Assembly (NCBI GenBank): GCA_016845305.1
Contig: JAERSW010000070.1
Location: 62,001-126,000, forward strand
DNA: 64,000 nt
Direction: 5' to 3'
Source: Acidimicrobiales bacterium
GTDB lineage: Bacteria > Actinomycetota > Acidimicrobiia > Acidimicrobiales > MedAcidi-G1
In this document: positions 1 to 8,501 of the stretch, piece by piece
How the letters are laid out: every line of letters starts with the position of its first letter
Numbering within the stretch: position 1 is the stretch's first letter
Program-made: the position numbers and the translations under genes
The notes under the pieces: model-generated
The model's input: only the letters and a program-made list of their open reading frames with translations
Database searches by the model: none
Told to the model about the DNA's origin: nothing

Positions 1-83
1 TTCGCCATCTCGGCGTAGCCCTGCACGTCGGCCAGCGCCGCCGTGATGTCGCCCTCTTCCTCGATGATCTGGATGAACCGCAT
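1..83 (-). CDS. N-terminal fragment of an unrecognised protein
   Basis: The ATG at 83 opens a frame that runs off the left edge; 27 residues are visible, beginning MRFIQIIEEEGDITAALADV. A G-rich stretch (GGGAAGGGCGGG) lies just upstream and could serve for ribosome binding. The fragment is acidic and looks like the first strand and helix of a small soluble protein, but I cannot assign a family. It follows the DMGDH-like gene on the same strand with a 114-base gap that contains no other gene. Confidence 0.45.
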   Translation of the reverse strand, partial: MRFIQIIEEEGDITAALADVQGYAEMA

Positions 84-197
84 GGTCCCGCCCTTCCCGC
101 CTGCTCGGCGACTCGGATGGCGAACGGGACGGTCCCGACCGCCACGGCGATCCTCCCCCGTGGGGGGGGTACCCGCAAGTGGCCCGCCGGGCGACAC

Positions 198-2744
198 CTA
201 GGAGCGGGGCCGCAGGTTGTCGGGGTCGTAGACGGCGTGGGCGTGGCGTTCGGCCGGACACGGCGTGCCCAGCACGTCGACGCTGATCGAGTCCCACCGC
301 TCCGCGACGGCGCCCTCCACGAAGCCGAGCACCACCCGCCGACCGGTCCGGAAGCCCATGGCCGCCGACGTCGCGTAGCCCCGCACCTCGCCGTCCACCC
401 GGATGGGCGCCGACGGTGCCGGGTCGGCCGGCCGGCCCGGCAGGGCGCCGTGGGCCCCGTCGTCGAGGGTCAGCACCACGTAGGCCCATCCCGGCGGCGG
501 ACCGCCACCGTCGGGCCGGAGCCGCTCCACGGCGTCGCGCCCCACGAAGTCGACGTCGCCCTTGGCCGTCCCGGCCCGCGTCCCCGACAACGCCACGAAG
601 CGCGCCAGGCCCGCCTCGAACGGCGTGTACTCGGGGCCGAACTCGCTCCCCCACCCGTGGTACCCCTTCTCGACCCGCATCGAGTTCAACGCGTACGAGC
701 CGAAGTCCCGCCGCCCCAGGTCGGCGCCGGCCTCGCACAGCGCCGCGTCCAACGCCGGCAGGTCGTCCTCGTCGACGTGGAGCTCCCACCCCAGCTCGCC
801 CACGAACGAGACCCGCAGCGCCGTGGCGGCCACGCCGGCGACGGTCACCTCGCGCACCGACATCCACGGCGCCGCCGTCGCCGACAGGTTGTCGCCGCTG
901 AGCCGCTCCAGCAGCTCGCGGCTCCGGGGGCCCATCACCATGAGCGCCCCGGTGCGCTGAGTCCCGTGCGCCACCGACACCCGCTCGCCGGGCCGGGCCA
1001 GGTCGGCGAGGCCGTCGAGGTCGCGCTCGCGTGCCGCGGTGGGGCCCAGTAGCAGCCACCGGTCGTCGGCCAGGCGGGCCATCGTGGCCTCGGTCCACAC
1101 CCGGCCGTCGGGGCGGAGCCGGTAGCCGAGCCGGACCCGACCGGGCCCGGGTAGCGGCGTGCAGAACGCCCGGTCCAGCAGCGCGGCGGCGTCCGGCCCC
1201 GTCACCTCGTAGCGGGTGAAGCCGCCGTGGTCCATCACGCCGACGGCGTCGCGCACCGCCTCGCACTCGCCGCGCACCGCCTCGTGCCAGGCCTCGTCGC
1301 GGTACGACGGGACGCCGTGGTCCGACTCCGGTCGGTCGCTCGGCCCGTCCGCGAACCAGAAGGCCCGCTCCCAGCCGGCCACCTGCCCGATGCGGGCACC
1401 CCGGGCGGCCAGGGCGTCGGCCAGCGGCGTCCGCTGCACCGGCCGGCCGCCGGACCAGACCCGGTGCGGGAACGGCTCGGCGTACTGGTGCTCGTACAGC
1501 TCGCACACCCGGGCCTCGGCGTAGTCGGCCGTCGCCCAGTCGCCGAAGCGGCGCGGGTCCCAGGCGAACACGTCCCACTCGGTCGCACCGCCGGTCACCA
1601 GCTCGGCCAGCACCTTGCCCACCGCCGCGGCCTGGGTGACGCCCACCTGCACGCACGCCGCCTGCAGGAACCCGGGGATCCCGGCGACGGGCCCGACCAG
1701 CGGGTTGGCGTCCGGCGAGTAGGCGATGGGCCCGTTCACGAAGCGGGCCACCCCGACCTCGCCCAGCACCTCGACGTGGGCCATGGCCCGTTCAGCCGAC
1801 GCGGCGATGCCCTCCTCGGCCGGCGGGAACAGGCGGCTGTCGAACGACGCCGGGAGGGCGTCGCGCCACACGGGGCGCCCCTCGTGGCCGTAGTCGCCGA
1901 ACAGCAGGGCGTCCTGCTCGCGGCGCAGGTAGTAGCAGAGCTCGGGGTCGCGGATCAGCGGGAACGGCTCGTCGACGTCGTCCAGCGCGGGGACCGGCCC
2001 GGTCACCAGGTACTGGTGCTCGAGGACCGAGATGGGCAGCGGCGCCCCGACCATGGCCGACACCTCGCCGGCGTAGAAGCCGGCCGCGTTCACCACGATG
2101 TCGCACTCGACGTCCAGCGGCCCGTCGGTCGTCGTGCACCGCACCAGCCACGTCGACCCCGACCCGACCGGCCGACGGTCGATGCCCACCACCCGGGTGT
2201 GGCGCCGCACCCTGGCCCCGAGGCGGCGGGCCCGGCCGGCCATGGCCCGGGTCAGCTGGCTGGGGTCGATGTCGCCCTCGTACGGGTCGCACAGGCCGGC
2301 CTTCACGGTGCCGTCGTCGCGCCAGAACGGGTGCACGGCCTCGATCTCGGCCGGCGACACCAGGTGGAGGTCGAACCCGAGGCCGTCGGAGATGCCGACC
2401 AGGTGGGCGAAGTGGTCCATCCGGTCGTCGGTGTGGCCCGGCCAGATGGCCTGCGTGTGCCGGTAGGTGATGGGGTCGTCGGGGTCGTCGGCCAGCTCCG
2501 AGTAGAGGCGCCACGCGTAGTTGCCGGCCCGTTGCCCCAGCCACGAGTTGGAGTACGTCGGCACGTTGCCCGCCGCGTGCCACGTCGATCCGGCGGTCAG
2601 CTCGTGCTTCTCGACCAGCAGGGCGTCGGCCTCGCCGGCCTCGGCCAGGTGCCACAGGATGGCGGCACCGACCACGCCGCCGCCCACCACCACGATGCGG
2701 GCCCGATCCGTCGCCCCGGCACCTCCCGGGTCGTGTCCGGTCAC
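198..2744 (-). CDS. FAD-dependent dimethylglycine/sarcosine dehydrogenase-like protein fused to a GcvT domain
   Basis: The 848-residue protein matches the dimethylglycine/sarcosine dehydrogenase family, which oxidatively demethylates N-methyl amines and passes the one-carbon unit to tetrahydrofolate. The N-terminus has a Rossmann dinucleotide fold (VVVGGGVVGAAILWHLAEAG, residues about 18-37), followed by a segment ending STWHAAG whose His aligns with the covalent flavin site of family members. A middle FAO-type domain follows. From about residue 430 a GcvT-like aminomethyltransferase half begins (WERAFWF, then MRVEKGYHGWG near the end). The GTG start is chosen because it overlaps the stop of the upstream MttB-family gene in a GTGA (2741-2744), so the two are almost certainly cotranscribed and coupled. 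The exact substrate (dimethylglycine, sarcosine or another betaine product) cannot be read from sequence. Confidence 0.85.
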   Translation of the reverse strand: MTGHDPGGAGATDRARIVVVGGGVVGAAILWHLAEAGEADALLVEKHELTAGSTWHAAGNVPTYSNSWLGQRAGNYAWRLYSELADDPDDPITYRHTQAIWPGHTDDRMDHFAHLVGISDGLGFDLHLVSPAEIEAVHPFWRDDGTVKAGLCDPYEGDIDPSQLTRAMAGRARRLGARVRRHTRVVGIDRRPVGSGSTWLVRCTTTDGPLDVECDIVVNAAGFYAGEVSAMVGAPLPISVLEHQYLVTGPVPALDDVDEPFPLIRDPELCYYLRREQDALLFGDYGHEGRPVWRDALPASFDSRLFPPAEEGIAASAERAMAHVEVLGEVGVARFVNGPIAYSPDANPLVGPVAGIPGFLQAACVQVGVTQAAAVGKVLAELVTGGATEWDVFAWDPRRFGDWATADYAEARVCELYEHQYAEPFPHRVWSGGRPVQRTPLADALAARGARIGQVAGWERAFWFADGPSDRPESDHGVPSYRDEAWHEAVRGECEAVRDAVGVMDHGGFTRYEVTGPDAAALLDRAFCTPLPGPGRVRLGYRLRPDGRVWTEATMARLADDRWLLLGPTAARERDLDGLADLARPGERVSVAHGTQRTGALMVMGPRSRELLERLSGDNLSATAAPWMSVREVTVAGVAATALRVSFVGELGWELHVDEDDLPALDAALCEAGADLGRRDFGSYALNSMRVEKGYHGWGSEFGPEYTPFEAGLARFVALSGTRAGTAKGDVDFVGRDAVERLRPDGGGPPPGWAYVVLTLDDGAHGALPGRPADPAPSAPIRVDGEVRGYATSAAMGFRTGRRVVLGFVEGAVAERWDSISVDVLGTPCPAERHAHAVYDPDNLRPRS

Positions 2745-4255
2745 GGTTCCTCCGGGAGTCGGATGTCGTGGGCGGCGCGGATGGCCGCCTCGGCGCTGCG
2801 GGACAGGTGGCCCGGCCGACCGGTGGCCACGATGTCGGCCACCCGGGCCCGGGCCCGGTCCCACACCGCCGGCGAACCGTTCTCCAGCCACTCGGCCACG
2901 CTGGACCGGTCGCCGAGGCTCGGGTACACGTACTCGGTGCGCATCCGGGCCAGCGTCTGGTCCTGGCCCAGGAAGTGCCCGTCGCCGGTGGCCGCCACGG
3001 CCAGCGCGTCGAGGTCGAGGGCGTCGGCGTCGAGCTCCACGCCGCGCACCGACCGCAGCACCGCCCCGCACATCTCGTCGTCGATGGCCAGCGCCTCCGG
3101 GGACGCCACCATGATCGAGGCCAGCATCCCCACCGACAGCTGCACCATGTCGGCACCGGCGGCCGCCGCCAGGGCCACCGTGTAGCCCTTCTCGTACCCG
3201 GCCTGGACGTCGGCCACCTTGGCGTCGGTCATGCCGGCCGACACGGCGTGCGGCACGCCGAGGTGGTTCATGAGCTGCGCGGCGGCCGCGGCGGCGACGG
3301 CCTGCTCGCCACCCCCTCCCGTCATGGCACCGGTCCGCAGGTCGGCCACGAACGGCAGGAAGGCGTGGATGGCCGGATGACCGGGCCGCAGGGCGTCGAC
3401 GAGGACCACGGCGGCCAGCGCCTCGGCCAGCCCCTGGGCCAGCGCCCCGGCCAGCGACGCCGGGCTGGTGGCACCCGCCTGGGCCGCGGTGCACGACTGC
3501 ACGACCATGCCCCGCTGGATGGCCCGAGCCACCACCTCGCAGCCGTCGGGGCTGAACCGCAGCGGCGACACGACGTGCACGGCCACGGCCATGCAGAACG
3601 GCTGGGCGGCGAAGCGGCCCGGCCCTCCGAGGGCCGTGTCGAACAGGTCGACGACGGGATCCACGGTGTCGGCCGAGGTGAACGACACGCCGAACGGCTT
3701 GGTGGTCGACGCCAGGCAGGCGAAGGCGGTGTTGACGTCCAGCGAGAGGTCGTCGGGCATGTCGCGGGCCACCATGAGGCGGAGCCCGTAGTGCACGTTC
3801 GGGCTGTGGTCCAGCACCCGGGTGGCGACGGCCAGGTCGGCCAGGGTCGACTCCCGGTAGACGCCGGTCCCGGCGTCGAGGACCTGCACGGCCGCGCCGC
3901 CGGCCCCCACGTGGACCCGTCCGCCGCCGATGGTGGTCCCCCGGTCGGCCACGAACCCGGGCAGGTCGACGGTCGACGGGCTGCGGGCGATGGCCGCCTC
4001 CACCATCGCCCGGGGGAACGTGAGGCGCCCGTCGTCGCGGCGCCGCGCACCGGCCGCCTCGAGGACCCGGGCCGTGTCGTCGGGGGCGTCGGCCAGGCCG
4101 ACGGTGGCCAGCACGTCGAAGGCGTGCTCCACGATGCGGTCCCGGTCGGCGTCGGACAGCGGCCGGTACGCCCCACCCTGCGGCGGTGGCGTGACGGGCG
4201 GCGGCCCCGCCGGGCCGGCTGGACGCGGGGAACGGGACCGGGGCACGGCGGGCAC
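2741..4255 (-). CDS. MttB-family (trimethylamine methyltransferase-like) protein, non-pyrrolysine
   Basis: About 504 residues of the MttB/MtgB superfamily, methyltransferases that remove a methyl group from quaternary or tertiary amines. Recognisable stretches include AGGAAVQVLDAGTG, STTKPFGVSFTSADTV and VQLSVGMLASIMVASPEALA. The frame is continuous with no in-frame TAG, so this is the pyrrolysine-free subgroup that includes glycine betaine and other betaine demethylases. Archetypal members donate the methyl to a corrinoid protein; none is encoded nearby, and the next gene, translationally coupled by GTGA, carries a folate-binding GcvT half. The start is uncertain: GTG at 4255 is given, GTG at 4246 is also possible, and recognisable homology begins near residue 30. 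The gene is divergent from the racemase-family gene at 4350 across 94 bases. Confidence 0.8.
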   Translation of the reverse strand: MPAVPRSRSPRPAGPAGPPPVTPPPQGGAYRPLSDADRDRIVEHAFDVLATVGLADAPDDTARVLEAAGARRRDDGRLTFPRAMVEAAIARSPSTVDLPGFVADRGTTIGGGRVHVGAGGAAVQVLDAGTGVYRESTLADLAVATRVLDHSPNVHYGLRLMVARDMPDDLSLDVNTAFACLASTTKPFGVSFTSADTVDPVVDLFDTALGGPGRFAAQPFCMAVAVHVVSPLRFSPDGCEVVARAIQRGMVVQSCTAAQAGATSPASLAGALAQGLAEALAAVVLVDALRPGHPAIHAFLPFVADLRTGAMTGGGGEQAVAAAAAAQLMNHLGVPHAVSAGMTDAKVADVQAGYEKGYTVALAAAAGADMVQLSVGMLASIMVASPEALAIDDEMCGAVLRSVRGVELDADALDLDALAVAATGDGHFLGQDQTLARMRTEYVYPSLGDRSSVAEWLENGSPAVWDRARARVADIVATGRPGHLSRSAEAAIRAAHDIRLPEEP

Positions 4256-4349
4256 TCTGGCCCACCCGCCGGGACCGGCGCCAGTACCGGCACCGGGTTT
4301 CTCACCCCGGTCCTTGCGTCCACCTCGGGCCCGCGGGCAGCATCCGCCG

Positions 4350-5105
4350 ATGGCCGAGACCGCAGCGCCCCAATCGGGAGATGAGTCGGCACCCGACACC
4401 CTCGGCCCACGGGCCGTGGTCGGGGTCATGACGCCGGGCATGAACACCGTCGTGCAGCCCGAGTTGGAGGCACTGCGCCCAGCCGGCGTGACCAACCAGG
4501 TGCAGCGCTTCACCCTCGGCGGCGACCGGATCTCCGACGACCTGTCCCTCCACGCCGGCGTGCTCATGGCCGCCTCGCCGGCCGTGCTGGCCATCGGCCT
4601 GACCTCGGACGCCGGACCCGGCGGGGTGGTCCGCCTGGCCGGGCGGTGCGACGAGCTGGCCGACGAGCTCGGCGTGCCCGTGTGCAACGCCTCGATCGCC
4701 GACCACGTGGGCCTGCGCACCCTCGGCGCCGAACGCATCGGCGTCGTCACCCCGTTCACCCCCGACGTGGACGCCGTCGTCCGGCAGAACTTCGTCGACG
4801 CCGGCTTCGACGTGGTGGCCGTCGGCGGGACCTGCGCCCCGTCGCTGCCGGCCATCTGCACCACGACGCTGGACGAGGTGCGGGCCACCTTCGCCCGCGT
4901 CGGCGCCGAGGCGGTCGCCGCGGGTGCCACGGCGCTGTGCCAGGTCGGCACCGCGCTGCCCGTCGTCGACCTGCTCGACGAGCTGGAGGAGGCGACCGGG
5001 CTGCCGATCGTGGCCTGCAACGCCGCGGTCTACTGGCAGGCGCTGCGCACCATCGGCCTCGACGACCCGGTGCCCGGCTTCGGCACCCTGCTCCGCGACC
5101 ACTGA
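4350..5105 (+). CDS. Asp/Glu racemase superfamily protein, arylmalonate decarboxylase/maleate isomerase-like
   Basis: A 251-residue protein with the two-lobed racemase-superfamily pattern: VVGVMTPGMNTVVQPELEAL near the N-terminus, a first-lobe loop IGLTSDAGPGG, and a second-lobe loop ATALCQVGTALPVVD followed by GLPIVACNAAVYWQALRTIG. In maleate isomerases and racemases both loops carry a Cys. Here the first loop has Leu-Thr-Ser and only the second retains Cys, the arrangement known from arylmalonate decarboxylase. The function is therefore more likely a decarboxylase or isomerase of a malonate- or maleate-type acid than an amino-acid racemase, but the substrate is unknown. It is followed after 19 bases by a class III aminotransferase, probably in one transcript. 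CAGCAT six bases before the ATG may be a leaderless -10 element. Confidence 0.75.
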   Translation: MAETAAPQSGDESAPDTLGPRAVVGVMTPGMNTVVQPELEALRPAGVTNQVQRFTLGGDRISDDLSLHAGVLMAASPAVLAIGLTSDAGPGGVVRLAGRCDELADELGVPVCNASIADHVGLRTLGAERIGVVTPFTPDVDAVVRQNFVDAGFDVVAVGGTCAPSLPAICTTTLDEVRATFARVGAEAVAAGATALCQVGTALPVVDLLDELEEATGLPIVACNAAVYWQALRTIGLDDPVPGFGTLLRDH

Positions 5106-5124
5106 CCGGCCCGAGGACGCCCCC

Positions 5125-6528
5125 ATGACCGTCACCGACGACCCGACGCCCGCACGGGCCTCCGACCGAGAGTCCGACCGTCGCCACCACGTCCACGGCC
5201 AGACCGACCTGTCGGCCCACGAACGGTCCGGTCCCACCGCGGTGGTCGTCGGCGGCCACGGCGTCCACCTCACCACCGACGACGGGCGAGAGCTGATCGA
5301 CGGCTTCTCCGGCCTGGGCTGCACGTCGCTCGGCTACCACAACGACCGCCTGGCGAAGGCGGCCGCCGACCAGCTGGCCACGCTCCCCTACGCCCCCACC
5401 TTCTACGGCCGGTCCCACCCCGGGATCGCCCGCCTGGCCGAACGCCTCACGGCCATGGCCCCCGACGGCCTCGACCGCGTCACCTTCCAGTGCTCCGGCT
5501 CGGAGGCCACCGACGCCATGGTGAAGTTCCTGTGGGCCCGCAACGTGGCCCGCGGCCAGCCCGAGCGCCGCACCCTGGTGTCACGGTGGCGTGGCTACTA
5601 CGGCAACACCGTCGCCTCGGTCAGCCTGTCCGGCCAGCCCCACATGCACGCCCGCTTCGGCCTGCCGCTGCCCGGCTTCGTCAAGACGCTGACGCCCAAC
5701 TACTACCTCGACCACGTCGACGGCGAGACCGAGGAGGAGTTCTCGGCCCGCATGGCCGCCGACTTCGAAAGGGTCGTCCTCGACGAGGGCCCCGACACAA
5801 TCGCCGCCTTCTTCGCCGAGCCCATGCAGTCCGGCGGCGGCGCCATCAGGCCCCCCGATGGCTACTGGCCGGCCATGCAGGCCGTCATCCGCGAGTACGG
5901 CATCCACTTCCACGTCGACGAGGTGGTGTGCGGCTTCGGGCGGACTGGCAACCTCTGGGGCTCGCAGACCTGGGACCTCCGACCCGATTCGATGACCTGC
6001 GCCAAGGCGTTGACCGCTGGCTACTTCCCGATGTCGGCCACGCTGTTCCGCGACGACCTGTACCGCGACCTCGAGGCCAACTCCGACGAGGTCGGCGTGC
6101 TCGGCCACGGCTTCACGTACTCGGGGCACCCGGTGGGCGCGGCGGTGGCGCTCGAGGCCCTCGACGTGTACGACGACATCGACCTGGTCGGCCACGTGCG
6201 CTCGGTGTCGCCCGGCTTCCTGGCCGGCTGCGAGGCCCTCGCCGACCATCCGCTGGTCGGCGACGTGCGCGGCGTGGGCCTGTTCTGCGGCATCCAGCTG
6301 GTCGAGGACGCCGCGTCGCGCACCCTGTTCGACCCGGCCCGGCGGATCGGCACCCTGGTCCAGGACCTGGCGCATGACCGGGGCCTCTACCTGCGCTGCA
6401 TCGCCCCCGACCGGATCAGCTTCATGCCGCCCCTGGTCATCACCGACGACGAGGTGGCCGAGGCCACGTCACGCCTGGCCGGCGCACTGGACGACGCCTG
6501 GGCGCTGGTGCGCGCCGGCAACGCCTGA
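5125..6528 (+). CDS. Class III PLP-dependent aminotransferase
   Basis: A 467-residue fold-type I aminotransferase of the omega-amino acid/aspartate aminotransferase family. Visible landmarks are FQCSGSEATDAMVKFLWARN (phosphate-binding region), SRWRGYYGNT, the PLP-ring Asp in HVDEVVCGFGRTG and the Schiff-base Lys in CAKALTAGYFP. These enzymes move an amino group from amines such as beta-alanine, GABA, taurine or diamines onto pyruvate or 2-oxoglutarate; the substrate cannot be fixed here. GAGG eight bases upstream supports the ATG. It sits between the decarboxylase-like gene and a SRPBCC gene, all on the plus strand and divergent from the MttB/DMGDH pair, suggesting degradation of a nitrogenous compound. 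Confidence 0.9.
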   Translation: MTVTDDPTPARASDRESDRRHHVHGQTDLSAHERSGPTAVVVGGHGVHLTTDDGRELIDGFSGLGCTSLGYHNDRLAKAAADQLATLPYAPTFYGRSHPGIARLAERLTAMAPDGLDRVTFQCSGSEATDAMVKFLWARNVARGQPERRTLVSRWRGYYGNTVASVSLSGQPHMHARFGLPLPGFVKTLTPNYYLDHVDGETEEEFSARMAADFERVVLDEGPDTIAAFFAEPMQSGGGAIRPPDGYWPAMQAVIREYGIHFHVDEVVCGFGRTGNLWGSQTWDLRPDSMTCAKALTAGYFPMSATLFRDDLYRDLEANSDEVGVLGHGFTYSGHPVGAAVALEALDVYDDIDLVGHVRSVSPGFLAGCEALADHPLVGDVRGVGLFCGIQLVEDAASRTLFDPARRIGTLVQDLAHDRGLYLRCIAPDRISFMPPLVITDDEVAEATSRLAGALDDAWALVRAGNA

Positions 6529-6559
6529 CCCGTCCCAACCCATCGAGAGGAAGTACCCC

Positions 6560-6994
6560 ATGATCGAGGTCCACCGCAGCAGGGTGATCGACGCTCCCGT
6601 CGACGACGTCTGGCAGGCCATCCGCCGCTTCGACGGCGTCGGCGACTGGAACCCCGGCGTGACCGCCGTCCGCATGCTCTCCGGTGGCTCCACCGAGGTG
6701 GGCGGCGTCCGCCACATCGACCTGCCCGACGGTGGGGTGATCGTCGAGACGCTGCTCCACCACTCCGACCTGGAGCACGCCTACGGCTACCGGATCGACG
6801 AGGCGCCGATCCCCGTCGAGGGCTACCGGGCCGTCCACCGCCTCCGGACGATCACCGAGGGCGACGCCACCCTCTCGGAGTGGACGGCGTGGTTCGACTG
6901 CGACCCGGGCCTCGCCGGGAAGATGGATCACGTGATCGGCAACGGGATCTTCGTCGCCGGCATGCAGGGGTTGTCCGACTTCATGTCCGCCTGA
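6560..6994 (+). CDS. SRPBCC-family (START/PYL-like) ligand-binding protein
   Basis: A 144-residue protein with the SRPBCC helix-grip pattern: an opening strand (MIEVHRSRVIDAPVDDVWQ) and helix, DGVGDWNPGV, a glycine-rich hairpin (GGSTEVGGVRHIDLPDGG), repeated beta strands including LSEWTAWFDCDPG, and a long C-terminal helix. Members bind or transform hydrophobic ligands (polyketide cyclases, START proteins, uncharacterised MxaD-like proteins). The start is well supported by GAGAGGAAG just upstream of the ATG. It is the last gene of the plus-strand set starting at 4350. Its 3' end overlaps the convergent lipoprotein-like gene by 67 bases. Role unknown. Confidence 0.8.
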   Translation: MIEVHRSRVIDAPVDDVWQAIRRFDGVGDWNPGVTAVRMLSGGSTEVGGVRHIDLPDGGVIVETLLHHSDLEHAYGYRIDEAPIPVEGYRAVHRLRTITEGDATLSEWTAWFDCDPGLAGKMDHVIGNGIFVAGMQGLSDFMSA

Positions 6995-7584
6995 CCGCAG
7001 GGGTCGTACCGGGCCAGCAGGCACCGCTCCGCGACGGGGCCCAGCACCCGCCCCAGCGCGTCCAGCGCACCACCGCCCGCGCCGCCGGCCAGCAGGTCGA
7101 CCGCCCCCCTCGTGCCGTACCCGTCCACCAGCCGTCCGGCGATGCACCCGTACTCGTCGTCGGTCGGCAGGACGGTCCGACAGGCCCGGCCCTCCAGGCA
7201 GACGAAGACGAACCGCCGCTGCCCGGCCAACAGGTCCGCCACCCCGGTGACGAGGGCCCTGTGGGCCACGCAACCGTCGTAGGCCCCGTCGAGGCGGCGG
7301 GCGAACGAGGTGGCGACCGCCGGGTCCGCCCGACCCATCCACACCTCGTAGGCCACGTCGGGACCCACTGCACGCACGGCGGCGCGAGCCGCGCACCGGT
7401 GGTCGTCCGAGCCCAGCAGCTCGGCCCCGAACCGTCCCCGGGACTCCTCCACTGACGACACGACGACCAGGGCGGCGACCTCGGCCATTCCCCGGCCCGG
7501 CCTCCCATCGGGGGACGTGTCGGAGGCGGACGCCGATCCGGCGCACGACACGGCCAGCAGCCCGAGGAGGAGCAGCACCCGCAC
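6928..7584 (-). CDS. Putative secreted lipoprotein with Cys-containing internal repeats
   Basis: I do not recognise an assigned family. The 218-residue product starts (GTG) with a hydrophobic signal and a lipobox-like VLLLLGLLAVSCAG, so lipid attachment at Cys14 is plausible. The mature part holds four similar segments: RCAARAAVRAVG, GCVAHRALVTGV, GCIAGRLVDGYG and RCLLARYDPCG. They fit the pattern Cys-x-x-x-x-(L/A)-V-x-x-(V/Y)-G at spacings of roughly 40 residues. Cys residues may pair as disulfides outside the cell. The reading frame runs 67 bases into the convergent SRPBCC gene, so its last 22 codons need confirmation. The gene is monocistronic. Confidence 0.6.
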   Translation of the reverse strand: MRVLLLLGLLAVSCAGSASASDTSPDGRPGRGMAEVAALVVVSSVEESRGRFGAELLGSDDHRCAARAAVRAVGPDVAYEVWMGRADPAVATSFARRLDGAYDGCVAHRALVTGVADLLAGQRRFVFVCLEGRACRTVLPTDDEYGCIAGRLVDGYGTRGAVDLLAGGAGGGALDALGRVLGPVAERCLLARYDPCGQADMKSDNPCMPATKIPLPIT

Positions 7585-7616
7585 GGACGGATCATCGCGC
7601 CCCGGGGCGTCCGACG

Positions 7617-7654
7617 TGGCGCGCCCTGGGTCACCTGGCGCGCCCTAGGTCAGG
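7617..7654. repeat. 19-bp tandem duplication spanning a stop codon
   Basis: Two 19-base units (7617-7635 and 7636-7654) share TGGCGCGCCCT and GGTCA. The second unit contains the last codons and TAG stop of the zinc-ribbon gene on the minus strand, so the duplicated copy lies directly beyond its 3' end. Confidence 0.8.
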
Positions 7655-8433
7655 TGTCGGAGCACCTCGGCCAACTGTCCGGCCTCGGCCGACACCGTCG
7701 CCGGCTCCGGGTCGCCGGTGCCCAGCAGGTCGACCAGGGCGGCGACCTGGCCACCCAGCGCGTTCCAGACCCGACCGTCGATCCCGAAGGGCGGCCGGTG
7801 CCCGACCAGCATGGGCGCCAGCACCACCAGCGACTCGATGCCGGTCAGGTCGCGGGCGTCGCGTCGGAGGCGGTCGCAGGCCACGAACACGTCCGACAGC
7901 AGGCCGTTGGCGTCCAGGCCCTCCAGCTCGGGACGCTCGTCGGCGCCCGCCTCGAAGGCGTCCAGCGCCGCCTCCACGGCCTCCTCGTCGGCGGCCCGCA
8001 CCACCAGGTCGCCCTCGGCGTCGAACTCGTGCGGAACGCCGAGGCGCACCAGCAGGTCGCTGAACGCCGACTGCTCGTCGGCCGCCCACCCGTCCACCTC
8101 GTAGGCCACCGTCTCGGCGTCGGGGTCCAGGGCCGGTCCCCCGGCGTCGGCGGCCGACGCCACGGCGTTGTCCACGGCCTCCTCGTCGGCGGCCCGCACC
8201 ACCAGCGTGGCGCCCTGCCAGGCGTGGGCGATGCCGGCCCCCGTCAGGTCCTGGTCGAGGATCCGGCGGGCCTCGCCGGCCCACTCGTGCAGCTCGTAGG
8301 CCAACTGGTCCTCATCGGCCGCGCCCACCTCGGCGGCGTCCGTCGGCGCCTCGTCGACGAGGGCCACGCCGCACTCGACGCAGTCCTCCACGCCGGGGGC
8401 GTACCCGTTCCCACACTGGAAGCACCAGGCCAT
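7645..8433 (-). CDS. Zinc-ribbon protein with two tandem signal-transducer-like domains
   Basis: A 262-residue protein of unassigned function. The N-terminus is a compact zinc ribbon (CFQCG, then CVECG, residues about 4-19). Two repeats of about 60-80 residues follow, each ending in an almost identical segment, [15 protein letters not shown] and [15 protein letters not shown]. Each repeat resembles the small DUF2007-type ferredoxin-like domain. The C-terminal 90 residues are helical ([14 protein letters not shown]). The ATG at 8433 is chosen because the zinc ribbon begins immediately after it; the more upstream in-frame ATG adds a Trp/Arg-rich stretch with no homology. It is divergent from glpX with 68 bases between the starts. 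Confidence 0.7.
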   Translation of the reverse strand: MAWCFQCGNGYAPGVEDCVECGVALVDEAPTDAAEVGAADEDQLAYELHEWAGEARRILDQDLTGAGIAHAWQGATLVVRAADEEAVDNAVASAADAGGPALDPDAETVAYEVDGWAADEQSAFSDLLVRLGVPHEFDAEGDLVVRAADEEAVEAALDAFEAGADERPELEGLDANGLLSDVFVACDRLRRDARDLTGIESLVVLAPMLVGHRPPFGIDGRVWNALGGQVAALVDLLGTGDPEPATVSAEAGQLAEVLRHLT

Positions 8434-8487
8434 CCGGGAAGTGTGCCACCACCCGCCTCGGGTCCCGCGGCCCACCCATCGCGGGGG

Positions 8488-8493
8488 TAGGTT
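8488..8493 (+). promoter_or_regulatory. Putative -10 element of leaderless glpX
   Basis: TAGGTT lies eight bases before the ATG at 8502, with no Shine-Dalgarno between them, so transcription is predicted to start at or next to the start codon. Confidence 0.5.
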
Positions 8494-8501
8494 CCCGACC
8501 C

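Noticed and set aside
2741-4255. Pyrrolysine-containing trimethylamine methyltransferase
   Set aside because: The frame is uninterrupted with no in-frame TAG, so it belongs to the non-pyrrolysine group.
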